Below, one piece after another: positions 35,301-44,311 of a DNA stretch of 64,000 bases (positions are counted from its first letter, which is position 1; each line of letters opens with the position of its first letter). This DNA comes from Deltaproteobacteria bacterium (lineage in GTDB: Bacteria > Myxococcota_A > Polyangia > JAAYKL01): the NCBI GenBank assembly GCA_016935665.1, contig JAFGQN010000234.1, forward strand, positions 1 to 64,000, read 5' to 3'. Under the pieces are notes generated by a model. That model searched no databases and was not told the DNA's origin. It worked only from the letters and a program-made list of their open reading frames with translations. The position numbers and the translations under genes are program-made.

Positions 35301-35818
35301 ATACCAAAAATCCGATACACGCTTTCCGACCAGTATATCGTCCCGTCCGCCAAGGCATCCCAATAGCCGATTTCCGCCAGATTCTGTGCTTCTTTCAATC
35401 GGCTCTCGCTGAGTCTAAGCGACAGCTCTGTTGTCTTTTGAATGTTCGTATCCAGCACATGTGCGATAAACCGCTGAGGCGTCTGCGCATGATCGCGAAA
35501 CAGATAAATACTTTGGAAAACCCAATACGGCTGTCCATTGCGGGTCACGTATCTCTTTTTGAGCGAGAAGGCAGACGCATTTCCGGTGAGTGCATCCCTG
35601 AAAAACGCCTCGTCACTTTTCCGGTCTTCATCAAAAGTGATTTCCCCCATTCGTTTTCCCAGAATTTCGTCTCGGGTGTACCCCAGCATCCTGCAGAACG
35701 AATCATTTACCGCAGTCAACACACCGGTAAGATCGAAGACCACAATGCCATGGAAAGCGGCGTTAAACATCTCTTCAAACTGTTGCCGACACAATTGTAA
35801 TTCGTGGTCAGAGTCCAT
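32315..35818 (-). CDS. Multi-PAS/GAF hybrid sensor histidine kinase
   Basis: 1167 residues, no transmembrane segments, so a cytosolic sensor. Domain order: three PAS domains with PAC motifs (for example FNAAFHGIVVFDLTGVLTAV; YWDALADGTIYWSESVYRIF), a GAF_2-like domain (TGSEIGYLHFINRDQESIQL), a fourth PAS, HisKA with [20 protein letters not shown], HATPase (DTGIGIP and GGTGLGL), then a receiver (VLVVDDNIQNRAL, acceptor in DIVLMDLLMPVMDG) and a helical tail that may be a degenerate Hpt. Start ATG 35818 is chosen for AAGGTGG just upstream; the ORF extends to 35893 without support. Four stacked PAS sensors suggest redox, light or small-ligand input. Output probably goes to the downstream regulator. 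Confidence 0.94.
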   Translation of the reverse strand: MDSDHELQLCRQQFEEMFNAAFHGIVVFDLTGVLTAVNDSFCRMLGYTRDEILGKRMGEITFDEDRKSDEAFFRDALTGNASAFSLKKRYVTRNGQPYWVFQSIYLFRDHAQTPQRFIAHVLDTNIQKTTELSLRLSESRLKEAQNLAEIGYWDALADGTIYWSESVYRIFGIPVHTPISLELFYSCVHPGDRHSVQTAFEWSIANHSEYSISHRIILPDGRVRHVRERCVNYFFKDGQLEKSVGVVQDITDEKLAIEESSRFFDLTLGMLCLASFDGYFTKLSNSWTRTLGWSDDELKARPFAEFVHPDDREATMAAAKDIVAGNGVVGFINRYQCKDGQYRWLSWNSVGDPDNRLIYAAAHDITDVKTQELILENEIKTRIEAEIALKEDEERLTSLLKLSSMSGEDEKVIVEFALEEMVRLTGSEIGYLHFINRDQESIQLVAWSKKALQSCHAIMQNHYPLSKAGVWADPVRTLKPAIHNDYQSMPNRKALPKGHSHLIRHMSIPIFDKGLVIGIIGVGNKNSDYGEADVRKLSVYANSLWEIILRQRTEKSLKEANFRIDMAAVYSGIAIWDWDVKRDVTIGNRIWDEIFNLKQGDEFEDWLHRVHPEDQDKVTAAMDAHTDGAAELYDVEFRFFNRERGWIWLHSIGKFIEFSDDGIPIRMLGVTIDTTHMKENELAAIFAREEAERANRSKSEFLANMSHEIRTPLNAIMGFSELLKSRLTDERFASYVTSISTAGRSLLTLINDILDLSKVEAGMLLVEKHCVDLRQLANEMVNIFQVSAAEKNIDICVEIDEAVPKRVVLDEIRLRQVLLNLVGNGVKFTREGSVTIRMCISGSTSQTLVIDIIDTGIGIPAADQKTIFDAFKQQAGQSNRQYGGTGLGLTISKKLVEIMGGKIELQSSPDKGSIFSIYFNNIEIGDEPIVSELDTEFDLSSFQFAGGVVLVVDDNIQNRALIAEMLADKDLTCYQAADGSEAVRLYREVEPDIVLMDLLMPVMDGYEAARKIREENKDAVPLVAITASMDVFGRNEEKQHLFDCVLQKPIQLRELMVALRKYLPAKAASKHIRTRPRLHRQLWESDDAFKSAVTTQCMEPLMGMTTGLIFSEVDAIAQRCMDLGDMYHCADLTVYGEELKKAAESFDIQTIRIQINELLQTGNVDRL

Positions 35819-35944
35819 CTTCCACCTTGATTTATATAACGACGATTGACGAATCCGTATAAGAGCCGCCGGAGGACGAAACACTTCAAACAAGTATGGA
35901 ACTAATTTCAGAAATAAAAAATTGCGGCGGATTTTTTGGTTTGT

Positions 35945-38380
35945 TTACTGTAATTCAAAAGCGCCCATGTCCACGGTTTCGCTAATAATACGCGTGTTCC
36001 CCTGCAAATCCTCATCCGACCAGACAAACAGACCACTTCCCGCATCCACGCAATTGGAACGCGTATCCAGGGTGTAGTCTACATCCAACGCGCCATCATG
36101 TTCCTTCCATACATCCACGCGAATCCCCCGCTGGACAACAGAATTCAAGGCAGGTTCAAAACGCACCCGGCTACCCGTCACTTCAACAACTGTTCTCGCC
36201 ACACCGTCATCACCCACTTCAATAACATCTCCAGTCTGGGGATTCTCATATACTGGCGAAATATCAATCACATTTGCAGAATCCTCGGTGATCGTAAAAG
36301 TGGTGGAAACGGGAGTAGTGCGAAACAATGGATTCCCTGTGATGTTTCCTTCCTGTGCAAACTCGCCGGCCAGGCTCGAATACTCCACATTGAAGCCTTC
36401 GGTATCGCCCGCCGGTTGCAGCGTATTGTAGGGATTGGGATGAAAAATACAGTTCACCGCTTCAATATAGCCACTGTTGCCCCCGGAACTTAACGCCCCT
36501 CCGGTCAGTACTCCGCCAGGTTCAGAGTAATTGCCGGAAATGGTGGCTGAGCTTAAATCCAGCCCACCAAAGTTATGGATGGCTCCACCGATTTTAATCG
36601 CTCCATTGCCTTCCATTAACACGTCGGTTATCCTCAGGTGTCCGCGATTTACAATGACGCCACCTTTATCCAACGAAAAGTTACTGGAAAAAATGGATCT
36701 TTGAATAGCAGCATCTGAACCGGCGCCAAGGCAGATGGCGCCCCCTTCGGTATTCGCGCTTTCAGTGCCATCCGGCAGCGCCTTATTCGCTTTAAATGAC
36801 GTCCCCGCCACCGACAATAGCGCCTTTTCGCCGGTATAGATGGCGCCGCCAGAATCCGCCGCTCTGTTTTCAACAAACAACGATTCATTGATACTGGCCA
36901 CACTTGAATCCATCATTGCCACAGCGCCACCGTATTTTTCAACCGTGTTTTTTTTGAATCGAACGTCCTGAAATTCAACGCCGGCCCTATTCAGAAAAAC
37001 AGTTCCGGAGGTGCTCTGATGTCCTTCAAAGGAGACATTTGAGAGCATTCCCTGAGATTGAGTAAAATATATTCCCGCGCCTTTGTCAGCCTCTCCATTG
37101 GAAAAATGTGTATCCCTGATGTCGATATGCTCGGATTCAGATACCCATATGGCGCCTCCGTTTCCGTTGGTTGTATTTTCAACAAACTCGCACGAACGCA
37201 TCACCAGCTCGGAATCATAGAAGGAAATGGCGCCCCCGCCCCCCGAAAGATCGTCCGTGGAATTGGCCTCAAAAGTGTTTGAAATGAATTGTGAAGTCGA
37301 AATGTCCACCCTGCTTTCAGAAGCAAAAATGGCACTTCCCCCTGACATTTGATTTGTATTGTCTTCGAACCGGGCATTCACAATACCAATGTCGGCGTCA
37401 GATAGCGCGATGCCCTGTCGATTATCGACAAACCTCATGTCCCGCAAATCCACAGTGCTCTGTTTTGCTTTAATCCCCAGTTCAACGTCTTGAAATGAGC
37501 TGTTTACCATGGTCAGCATCGCCCCTGTGCCCTCAGACCAAATCCCCATGGCCATATCGCTGAAATCACATTGGTTTACCGTTACCCATTCATCTACCAG
37601 ATGTATTCCAACGTACGCCGTTTCAATTCGAAATCCGTCGATCCGCACGTCGCTGGCCGCCTTTATCAGGACCTCGGACTCCTTGCCCTCGCCCACCCCC
37701 CCTGAAAGAATCGTAATGTTGTTTTTTGGACGGCGCTCATCCCGCTCCCGCTCATCGCCGACGAATCCACCGTACAGAGCGACGCCATTGAACAGCAAAA
37801 TTGATACCGTCTGATTCGCCCCTTCGGTGGGATAATATTTCCCTTTCGCCACCCACACTTCGCGGCAATTATTTGTTTGCGCCCGTTTCAACGCCGCTGG
37901 CAGAGACGACAGTGCCTCGTCCCAGCCATAACCGGAATTGTCATTGTCTCCTGCGGCCTCACTTACGTGAATAACGCAGTCGGGTGTTGGGATGCCATCT
38001 GTATCCTCTGGTATCACAGGGATGTCGCAGCATCGCAGGTTTCCGCTGCAGTTGCCATTGTGCATCTCACCCCCCCAGCTGATGCAGTGTGGAAGACATT
38101 CATATTTGCATAACGAATCGCCATCGCTGTCCGTGTCGGCGTCCCCATCGCCGTCTGAATCTCCGTCGCTGTCACCATCCACATCAGCATCCGGTATGGA
38201 ATGAGTATCGAAAATTACGTCAGAATCCGACTCCGACGTGTCGTCGTCTTCCCCCGATGTCGAACGGATGTCATCGGTCTCCTGTCCCAAAAGCTCGTTC
38301 ACAATACCGGAACGGCTGCAGCCGAACATCGCTATTGCGCCAATCAGATAATATTTCCAAAGCTGGGGCGACGTGTTCAT
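35945..38380 (-). CDS. Parallel beta-helix lipoprotein with acidic linker
   Basis: 811 residues from ATG 38380 (AAAAGGAG upstream; the ORF extension to 38431 is unsupported). The signal peptide ends at IAMFGC, a lipobox. An Asp/Ser/Gly linker follows (for example DGDSDGDSDGDGDADTDSDG), then a Cys-rich segment with CKYECLPHC and CSGNLRCC, then a pectate-lyase-like right-handed beta-helix of about 500 residues with many short rungs (GGAIWVSES, GGAIYTGEK, GGAICLGAG). The start of the helix region (DNDNSGYGWDEALSSLPAAL) is typical of the polymorphic outer-membrane-protein-like/chlamydial-repeat group. Probably displayed at the cell surface; ligand or substrate unknown. Confidence 0.9.
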   Translation of the reverse strand: MNTSPQLWKYYLIGAIAMFGCSRSGIVNELLGQETDDIRSTSGEDDDTSESDSDVIFDTHSIPDADVDGDSDGDSDGDGDADTDSDGDSLCKYECLPHCISWGGEMHNGNCSGNLRCCDIPVIPEDTDGIPTPDCVIHVSEAAGDNDNSGYGWDEALSSLPAALKRAQTNNCREVWVAKGKYYPTEGANQTVSILLFNGVALYGGFVGDERERDERRPKNNITILSGGVGEGKESEVLIKAASDVRIDGFRIETAYVGIHLVDEWVTVNQCDFSDMAMGIWSEGTGAMLTMVNSSFQDVELGIKAKQSTVDLRDMRFVDNRQGIALSDADIGIVNARFEDNTNQMSGGSAIFASESRVDISTSQFISNTFEANSTDDLSGGGGAISFYDSELVMRSCEFVENTTNGNGGAIWVSESEHIDIRDTHFSNGEADKGAGIYFTQSQGMLSNVSFEGHQSTSGTVFLNRAGVEFQDVRFKKNTVEKYGGAVAMMDSSVASINESLFVENRAADSGGAIYTGEKALLSVAGTSFKANKALPDGTESANTEGGAICLGAGSDAAIQRSIFSSNFSLDKGGVIVNRGHLRITDVLMEGNGAIKIGGAIHNFGGLDLSSATISGNYSEPGGVLTGGALSSGGNSGYIEAVNCIFHPNPYNTLQPAGDTEGFNVEYSSLAGEFAQEGNITGNPLFRTTPVSTTFTITEDSANVIDISPVYENPQTGDVIEVGDDGVARTVVEVTGSRVRFEPALNSVVQRGIRVDVWKEHDGALDVDYTLDTRSNCVDAGSGLFVWSDEDLQGNTRIISETVDMGAFELQ

Positions 38381-38779
38381 TGGAACTCCTTTTCTATCGG
38401 GGAGCCGCAGCGTCCATCGCATCATATCCATGGAGAAAACAACATCACGGCATTCCGTACCCGGTTCCAGTTGAATCCCATCATATCAGGTAATTTGTGG
38501 AGATCGAACTGAATTATCAGTCGCACACAGAAGCAGGTGTTCTCACACCATAAACGCCAAATGAAAGGGACAGTTATTGCGCGGATTCATCCATCAATTT
38601 GAAATACACTTTCAGTAAACCGGTAACGAAATGACCGTATCTGCATCCCGAAGCCGCAGTTCGCTGCCCCGAAGCGCTGCCGGTGGCCGAGCATATCCAC
38701 AACTGCATGGTGGAAGGACAGAGCGTCACCCCTCTGCTCGGAACCGGTAACTGGTCCCCCCCCTCTTTTCTACTCAGCA
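38381..38779. other. Intergenic region, possible gene fragment on the plus strand
   Basis: 399 bp between two leftward genes. It contains the AAAAGGAG site of the lipoprotein gene at its left end. On the plus strand, a frame closed by a TGA at 38632 reads LHPEAAVRCPEALPVAEHIH followed by NCMVEGQSV and LLGTGNW. This looks protein-like and vaguely resembles the C-terminus of DegT-type aminotransferases (CPVAExxxxEGMxxxQNxLLG), so it may be the tail of a lost gene. No intact gene or terminator is seen. Confidence 0.3.
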
Positions 38780-39490
38780 CTATCGCCCCTGATAATACAG
38801 TTCAAACGCACCGTCGTCGTTCGTAAGCAGGAATAAACGTCCCGATTCAAGTGTGGTCCAAATACGGATGTCGTTCAGGACATGCATGTCGCTCAGCTGC
38901 ATCACATAACGCCATTTGGCGACCGTCACCCCCCAAAACGGTTCATGTATCCACGATGGAACACCGCCTACCTTGGTTGCGTTGTAGACGTCCCGGCTGG
39001 ATGTCTGATGCAGCTCCCAGGTATACCCCCTGGGCCAATCGTGATTGGAAGTACCGAAAAGCAGCGCATTGGCGATTTCTTTGGGGCAGGATTCGATTTT
39101 CCGGATGAACCCGTTAATATGGAGGCCTCGTTCCATATGGGGCAACTCCGCCGGTCGCGCGCATTCATTGGTATGCTCAGGAACATGTACAATAACAGAA
39201 TGTGTCCCCCGGCTGTTTTCGGGAATGCCAATATGCGATTCGCAGTCGTGTTGGGAATCAAAGTTGCGACACATGAAAATATAAACAATTGAATCAGGCA
39301 AAATGTCAGCCGACTTCACATCCAGATGCAATGCGCCATATTCGAACTGAGCAATAAATGCCAAAGGCTTGCCGCACAGTTGACAATTTGGCCACATTTC
39401 CTGCGGAAATCCTACAGGTAGACCACTTATTCGCGACATCGCTTTTCCCCAGGTGGACAATTCTGGAATCCAGACTGTTTCCGGGTGCAT
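38780..39490 (-). CDS. DUF1963-like (YwqG-type) protein
   Basis: 236 residues. A zinc-knuckle-like pair sits in MWPNCQLCGKPLAFIAQFEY, followed by LHLDVKSADILPDSIVYIFM; GKPLxFIxQ is the hallmark of DUF1963 proteins, which are fairly common and of unknown role. The second half (GVPSWIHEP, FLLTNDDGAFELYYQG) fits the usual domain end. Start ATG 39490 has GGGAGG 5 nt upstream; the GTG two codons earlier is inferior. No signal peptide. Its neighbours do not point to a function. Confidence 0.7.
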   Translation of the reverse strand: MHPETVWIPELSTWGKAMSRISGLPVGFPQEMWPNCQLCGKPLAFIAQFEYGALHLDVKSADILPDSIVYIFMCRNFDSQHDCESHIGIPENSRGTHSVIVHVPEHTNECARPAELPHMERGLHINGFIRKIESCPKEIANALLFGTSNHDWPRGYTWELHQTSSRDVYNATKVGGVPSWIHEPFWGVTVAKWRYVMQLSDMHVLNDIRIWTTLESGRLFLLTNDDGAFELYYQGR

Positions 39491-39715
39491 ACACACCTCC
39501 CCATCGCCCCCACGCTTTTTTGAGTGTCCTCCACGACAAAAAAGCGGCCATTTTTTTTACCATAAAAATGTATGTTACGGCTATCTCGTTTCAACTATGT
39601 AATTACAAATATTCGCGAGGCAAAAATCACAACCCGCTGTCATGGGTCGTTTATCTGATATAATTGTTTCGAAATTCAGAAACGACCGCTGCAATTTGCT
39701 TACAAGGAGGCTTTT

Positions 39716-42700
39716 GTGCAAAAAATCATATTATTTTGTGTTGCCATCAATATCGTTGTCGCATCAAGGGGATGGGCCGGCGGAATTGACGAAGTCGCAC
39801 CGGAAAATCCGCTACCGATGGTACTGACATCCATCGTTCCCGAGGATATTCCACAATCGTTGCGGGAATGGATTCCATGGGTGCTGGCCGATGAAACAGA
39901 TTACGGGTGCACCTCGGTCAAAGGCGAATGGATATGCACCTGGCCTTCAACTCTTTCGCTCCGGCTGACCGATACCGAGGGCGCCTTCGAACAGCGCGTT
40001 ACCGTGGACAGTCACCAGTACGTACGGTTGCCGGGTTCCCTTGCCCATTGGCCCCGGAATATTCGCGTGGACAATGTTGCAGTGCCTGTTCTGGCACACA
40101 ACGGACTGCCAATGATAAAGCTGCAGCGCGGTCAACACCGGATTCAAGGTGAATTTAAGTGGCCGCATTTGCCGGAGGGACTCAACGTGCCGGAGTCGTA
40201 TGCACTCATTGAGATGCATATCAATGATACACCTGTGCCTTTTGTGCAGCGGGATGCAGACGGTCGCATATGGCTGCGTAAAACCAGCTTGCAATCGCAA
40301 ACAGAAGACAAACTCACATTGGAAGTATTTCGAAAAATTGCAGACGGTGTCCCGATGATAGTCACCACCCACATCGTGGTGCGCAGCTCTGGAAAATCCA
40401 GCGAAGTCACCCTCGAAAACGTACAGCTCCCCAAAACAGTCCCCATGACGGTCACCGCCGAATTGCCCGCCCGGCTGACACCGGAAGGCCATCTGAAAAT
40501 CCAGACCAGAGGGGGCACCTGGTCTGTGGAAATCGAATCTATCGTCAATCGTCAGACAGACCAGTTCACTGCACTCAAACGAAACGCGCCGTGGCCCAAA
40601 AATGAAATATGGGTTTTTGCGCCCAATGAACAACTGCGACAGACGGAAATCAACGGCCTAACGGGGGTCGATCCACAGCGCACCAATTTAAAGGATGACT
40701 GGAAATCGCTGGCAGCATACGTGGTATCGCCCGGACATAAAATGGAAATTCACACCACCAGACGCGGAGAGGCCAATCCACCACCGGACCAGATAAAGTT
40801 ATCACGTCGAATCTGGCTGGATATGGATGGCGAGGGGTGCACCGTAGCGGACACTATCTCAGGTACCTTGAATCGAACCAATCGGCTGGATCTGGTGCAG
40901 GACGCTAAACTTGGCCATGTGCAAATCAACGGAACGGATCAGGTGATTACGGCCAATCCCCAAACCAAAAAGTCGGGCGTGGAGTTGCGGCATACCAAAT
41001 TTGAGATAGAGGGGGAATCCCGAATCGATTCGATGCCAAAAACGCTTCCCGCAATTGGATGGAACACCGATGTGCAGGAACTGCGAACCACGCTCCACTT
41101 GCCACCCGGATGGAATCTGATTACCGCTACCGGCGTCGACAACGTTCCAGGCACGTGGTGGGATGAATGGACGCTCTTTGGTTTCTTTTTTGTGCTGTTG
41201 GCATCCATCGCCACCGGACGCCTGACGAAATGGTATTTTGGCATTCTCGCGCTTTTCACGCTGGTCCTCCTGCACAATGAAGCGCCCATTGAATTTTTGT
41301 CCTTTGTGGGACTGCCCCTGCTGATTGGCCTGGCGCTCATCAAATCGTTGCCCAAAAGCAAGCTGCGCGTCGGCGTTATTGCGGCATGGTCACTGTTCGC
41401 GCTCATCCTTGTTGTTTCTGCGATACCCTTTAGCGTGGATCAGGTCCGTCAGGGACTGTTTCCCCAGCTGGAAAATGAATACTATGCACCGGAATTTACC
41501 CTCGGCGCGAAAGGCATGTCTTCGGAAAACGATTTTTATGACCCGTCGGAATTGAGACCGGAACTGAAAGAACAACTGAATCAGCTGGGCTATCCAGGGG
41601 GGGGGAAAGGCGTTGGTGGCGCCCAGGTGGCGCAACAGCAGATGGCGAAGCAGGACGTTGCCAAAGCGCCTGTGCAAAGAAAAATGCGTACAAAAATGGA
41701 TGGTCTTCTGGCGAGATCTTCGCTGGACGATTCGTGGGGCGACCAAAAAGTGGCGTTGCAGCAGGACCCCAAAGCGGTGGTGCAAACCGGCCCCGGAGTG
41801 CCCGACTGGCATTGGAAGGAATTTCATCTGAACTGGCAGGGGCCGGTCTCCACCAGCGAAGAAATACAGCTGTTTCTGATTGGTCCCGCAACTCTTCTTG
41901 CGATGGCGATTCTTCGGGTGATTCTTCTGACGGTTCTGGCGGGCATTCTCATTCTCGCCACATTTAGAGCGATGCAGAATCCCCCTTCCGAGGGCCCGAC
42001 CATTCGCCTTCCGGGGCGCAAATCCGCAGCCATGGGCACAGGCGTTCTCATGCTGCTGTTATCGTCGGCAGCCCATGCGGAATTTCCCGAAAATCCGCTG
42101 CTGGCCGAGTTGCGCAATCGTTTGACACGGTCCCCGGACTGTGCCCCAAACTGCGTGGATACACCGGCACTGCATATCAATGTGGTAAACGGGGAATTAC
42201 TGATGGAAGCCACAGTGCACGCCGCAGCTCAAAGTGCCTGGCCGCTGCCTGGCCCCATGGGCAACTGGGTGCCCGATGAAACGACGCTGGATGGCAATAA
42301 AAACACGGCCATGCGGCTCGAGTCCGATGGATTTATTTATCTGCAGATTCCACCAGGAATTCACCGTGTCACGTTAAAAGGGCGTATGAAAAATGAGAGT
42401 GCCTTTACCCTGGAATTCGATGATGTTCCCCACAGTGGCAGCATCACCGCTGACGGATACACCGTTGATGGACTACGCGCCGACGGGCATTTCGAAACTT
42501 CCATTGCCATTTCCAGAAAGTTCGAATCCAGCGACACGGAAGCTGAGGCCACACAGGACAGCGCCAACACCAATTACACCCCCTGGTTAAAGGTGGAGCG
42601 TTCGTTTGATTTGGGGATTCCCTGGCTCATCAACACCACGGTTACCCGCGTCAGCCCCACCGGGGCGCCACTGATGATACGCATTCCGCTAATCAGCGGG

Positions 42701-44020
42701 GAGACAGTCACCGCATCTGAACTGGAGACCAAAGACGGCTTTGTGTCCATCCCGTTCGGCAGGGACGAGGAAGAAATTCGCTGGTCTTCGGTATTGAAGG
42801 AAACCGACCAATTAACGATTGCCGCCCCCCAGGGCGAAAACTGGACAGAAACCTGGGCCATCCAATGCAGTCCGGTCTGGCAATGCGCGTTCGACGGTTT
42901 ACCTCCGGTGGACAATAGTGTGGAACGTAAAATATTTCGACCCTGGCCCGGAGAAAAGCTAACTGTTCAGACGCACCGACCCAAAGCGGTGGAAGGCCAG
43001 ACGGTGACAATTGATCGCGCCAGATTAAACGTATCCCCAGGCTCACGGCTGACAGAAAGTCATTTGTCCATGTCGCTGCGATCCAGCCAGGGAGGCGTTC
43101 GAACCATCACTCTTCCTGAAAGTGCCACTATCCAGAGTCTAAAGGTAAACGGCGCCAGGCGACCATTTAAACAGAAAAAAAACATTGTGGAGGTGACCCT
43201 TTTTCCAGGGCAACAGAATATTGAACTGGCATGGCAGCAACCGGGGGGAATTGGCGCCCGGTTTGATGCACCTCTGACAAAAATCGATTCTACTGTGGCC
43301 AACTTTCATCTGACGGTTCGAATGCCCGACAATCGGTGGCTCATTGGCGTGGCAGGCCCATCATGGGGGCCGGCCGTACTGTTTTGGGGATACCTGCTCA
43401 CCATTCTCATTGTGTCGTTTTTTATCCTGGGTCGCACCGCGCGCAGCCACCTGAAAGGCTGGCAATGGGCATTGCTGTCACTGGGATTAACGCAGGTCCC
43501 CATTGGCGTTGCCCTGGTTATTGTGGCCTGGTTTTTTCTGATTAACTGGCGCAATGGCAATCCGATGCAAAAATACATGTACATCTGGCATAATCTGTTT
43601 CAGGTGGCAGTGGGCATATTCACAATCATTTCATTCTTTTGTCTGGTGGGTGCTGTATACAACGGACTTGCCGTTCAGCCGGATATGCAGGTTTCAGGGC
43701 TGGGCAGCAGCAACAGCGTACTCAATTGGTATTCCGATCACAGCGATGGCACCTCCCCTGCAGCTACGGTATGGAGCGTCCCCATTCTGATTTGGAAAGG
43801 AATAATGCTGGCCTGGGCACTGTGGCTGTCATACAGTCTAATCACCTGGGCCAAATGGGGATTTCACGCGTTCAATGAAGGCGGCATTTGGCGAGAAATG
43901 CCCCCGCGAGTGCAACCGCAACCGGCTGCAGTGGCATCAGGATCATCAGCGACGGACGCCGCTGCAAAGACATCCGCCTCCGAACAGAGGCCGGATTACA
44001 TCCCCCCAACAAAAAAATAA
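39716..44020 (+). CDS. Large two-module inner-membrane protein, uncharacterised family
   Basis: 1434 residues. Starts at GTG 39716 with AAGGAGG 5 nt upstream and a signal peptide (cleavage near RGWA-GGIDE). Module 1 is an extracytoplasmic domain opening with a Cys pair (DYGCTSVKGEWICTWPSTLS) and then LPGSLAHWP, ending in about four TM segments (residues about 490-580). A linker with a GGGKGVGG run, the VQTGPGVPDWHWKEFHLNW motif and a TM pair follows. Module 2 then opens with a second signal-like stretch (VLMLLLSSAAHAEFPENPLL) and another Cys pair, repeats the extracytoplasmic layout and ends in about five TM segments. The VxTGPGxPxWxW motif and the Cys-WPxxLxL opening occur in a family of very large bacterial membrane proteins of unknown role. 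Function not assigned. Confidence 0.85.
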   Translation: MQKIILFCVAINIVVASRGWAGGIDEVAPENPLPMVLTSIVPEDIPQSLREWIPWVLADETDYGCTSVKGEWICTWPSTLSLRLTDTEGAFEQRVTVDSHQYVRLPGSLAHWPRNIRVDNVAVPVLAHNGLPMIKLQRGQHRIQGEFKWPHLPEGLNVPESYALIEMHINDTPVPFVQRDADGRIWLRKTSLQSQTEDKLTLEVFRKIADGVPMIVTTHIVVRSSGKSSEVTLENVQLPKTVPMTVTAELPARLTPEGHLKIQTRGGTWSVEIESIVNRQTDQFTALKRNAPWPKNEIWVFAPNEQLRQTEINGLTGVDPQRTNLKDDWKSLAAYVVSPGHKMEIHTTRRGEANPPPDQIKLSRRIWLDMDGEGCTVADTISGTLNRTNRLDLVQDAKLGHVQINGTDQVITANPQTKKSGVELRHTKFEIEGESRIDSMPKTLPAIGWNTDVQELRTTLHLPPGWNLITATGVDNVPGTWWDEWTLFGFFFVLLASIATGRLTKWYFGILALFTLVLLHNEAPIEFLSFVGLPLLIGLALIKSLPKSKLRVGVIAAWSLFALILVVSAIPFSVDQVRQGLFPQLENEYYAPEFTLGAKGMSSENDFYDPSELRPELKEQLNQLGYPGGGKGVGGAQVAQQQMAKQDVAKAPVQRKMRTKMDGLLARSSLDDSWGDQKVALQQDPKAVVQTGPGVPDWHWKEFHLNWQGPVSTSEEIQLFLIGPATLLAMAILRVILLTVLAGILILATFRAMQNPPSEGPTIRLPGRKSAAMGTGVLMLLLSSAAHAEFPENPLLAELRNRLTRSPDCAPNCVDTPALHINVVNGELLMEATVHAAAQSAWPLPGPMGNWVPDETTLDGNKNTAMRLESDGFIYLQIPPGIHRVTLKGRMKNESAFTLEFDDVPHSGSITADGYTVDGLRADGHFETSIAISRKFESSDTEAEATQDSANTNYTPWLKVERSFDLGIPWLINTTVTRVSPTGAPLMIRIPLISGETVTASELETKDGFVSIPFGRDEEEIRWSSVLKETDQLTIAAPQGENWTETWAIQCSPVWQCAFDGLPPVDNSVERKIFRPWPGEKLTVQTHRPKAVEGQTVTIDRARLNVSPGSRLTESHLSMSLRSSQGGVRTITLPESATIQSLKVNGARRPFKQKKNIVEVTLFPGQQNIELAWQQPGGIGARFDAPLTKIDSTVANFHLTVRMPDNRWLIGVAGPSWGPAVLFWGYLLTILIVSFFILGRTARSHLKGWQWALLSLGLTQVPIGVALVIVAWFFLINWRNGNPMQKYMYIWHNLFQVAVGIFTIISFFCLVGAVYNGLAVQPDMQVSGLGSSNSVLNWYSDHSDGTSPAATVWSVPILIWKGIMLAWALWLSYSLITWAKWGFHAFNEGGIWREMPPRVQPQPAAVASGSSATDAAAKTSASEQRPDYIPPTKK

Positions 44021-44311
44021 CCGCGCCAGATTCAGTTACGGACAAATATCCCATCATCTTGACCACAGGGATTCAAATGCTCCCAATTTAATCGCGCAAC
44101 CAACTGAAATAATTAATATTTACAACTAAAATAGCCGGCGTGCCAATGAGCGCCACCCCCAATGGGGCGGTTCGACGAGGTTCATTAAATACCCGCAATC
44201 GAAATCGGGTTTTGACTTTTATTCTGAACGCGATAAAGATGAAATTCTGTGGATTATCAGGGGGCAGCACAATTCTGCCAGAACGTTCACCAGACTCGGT
44301 CGATAGTGCAA

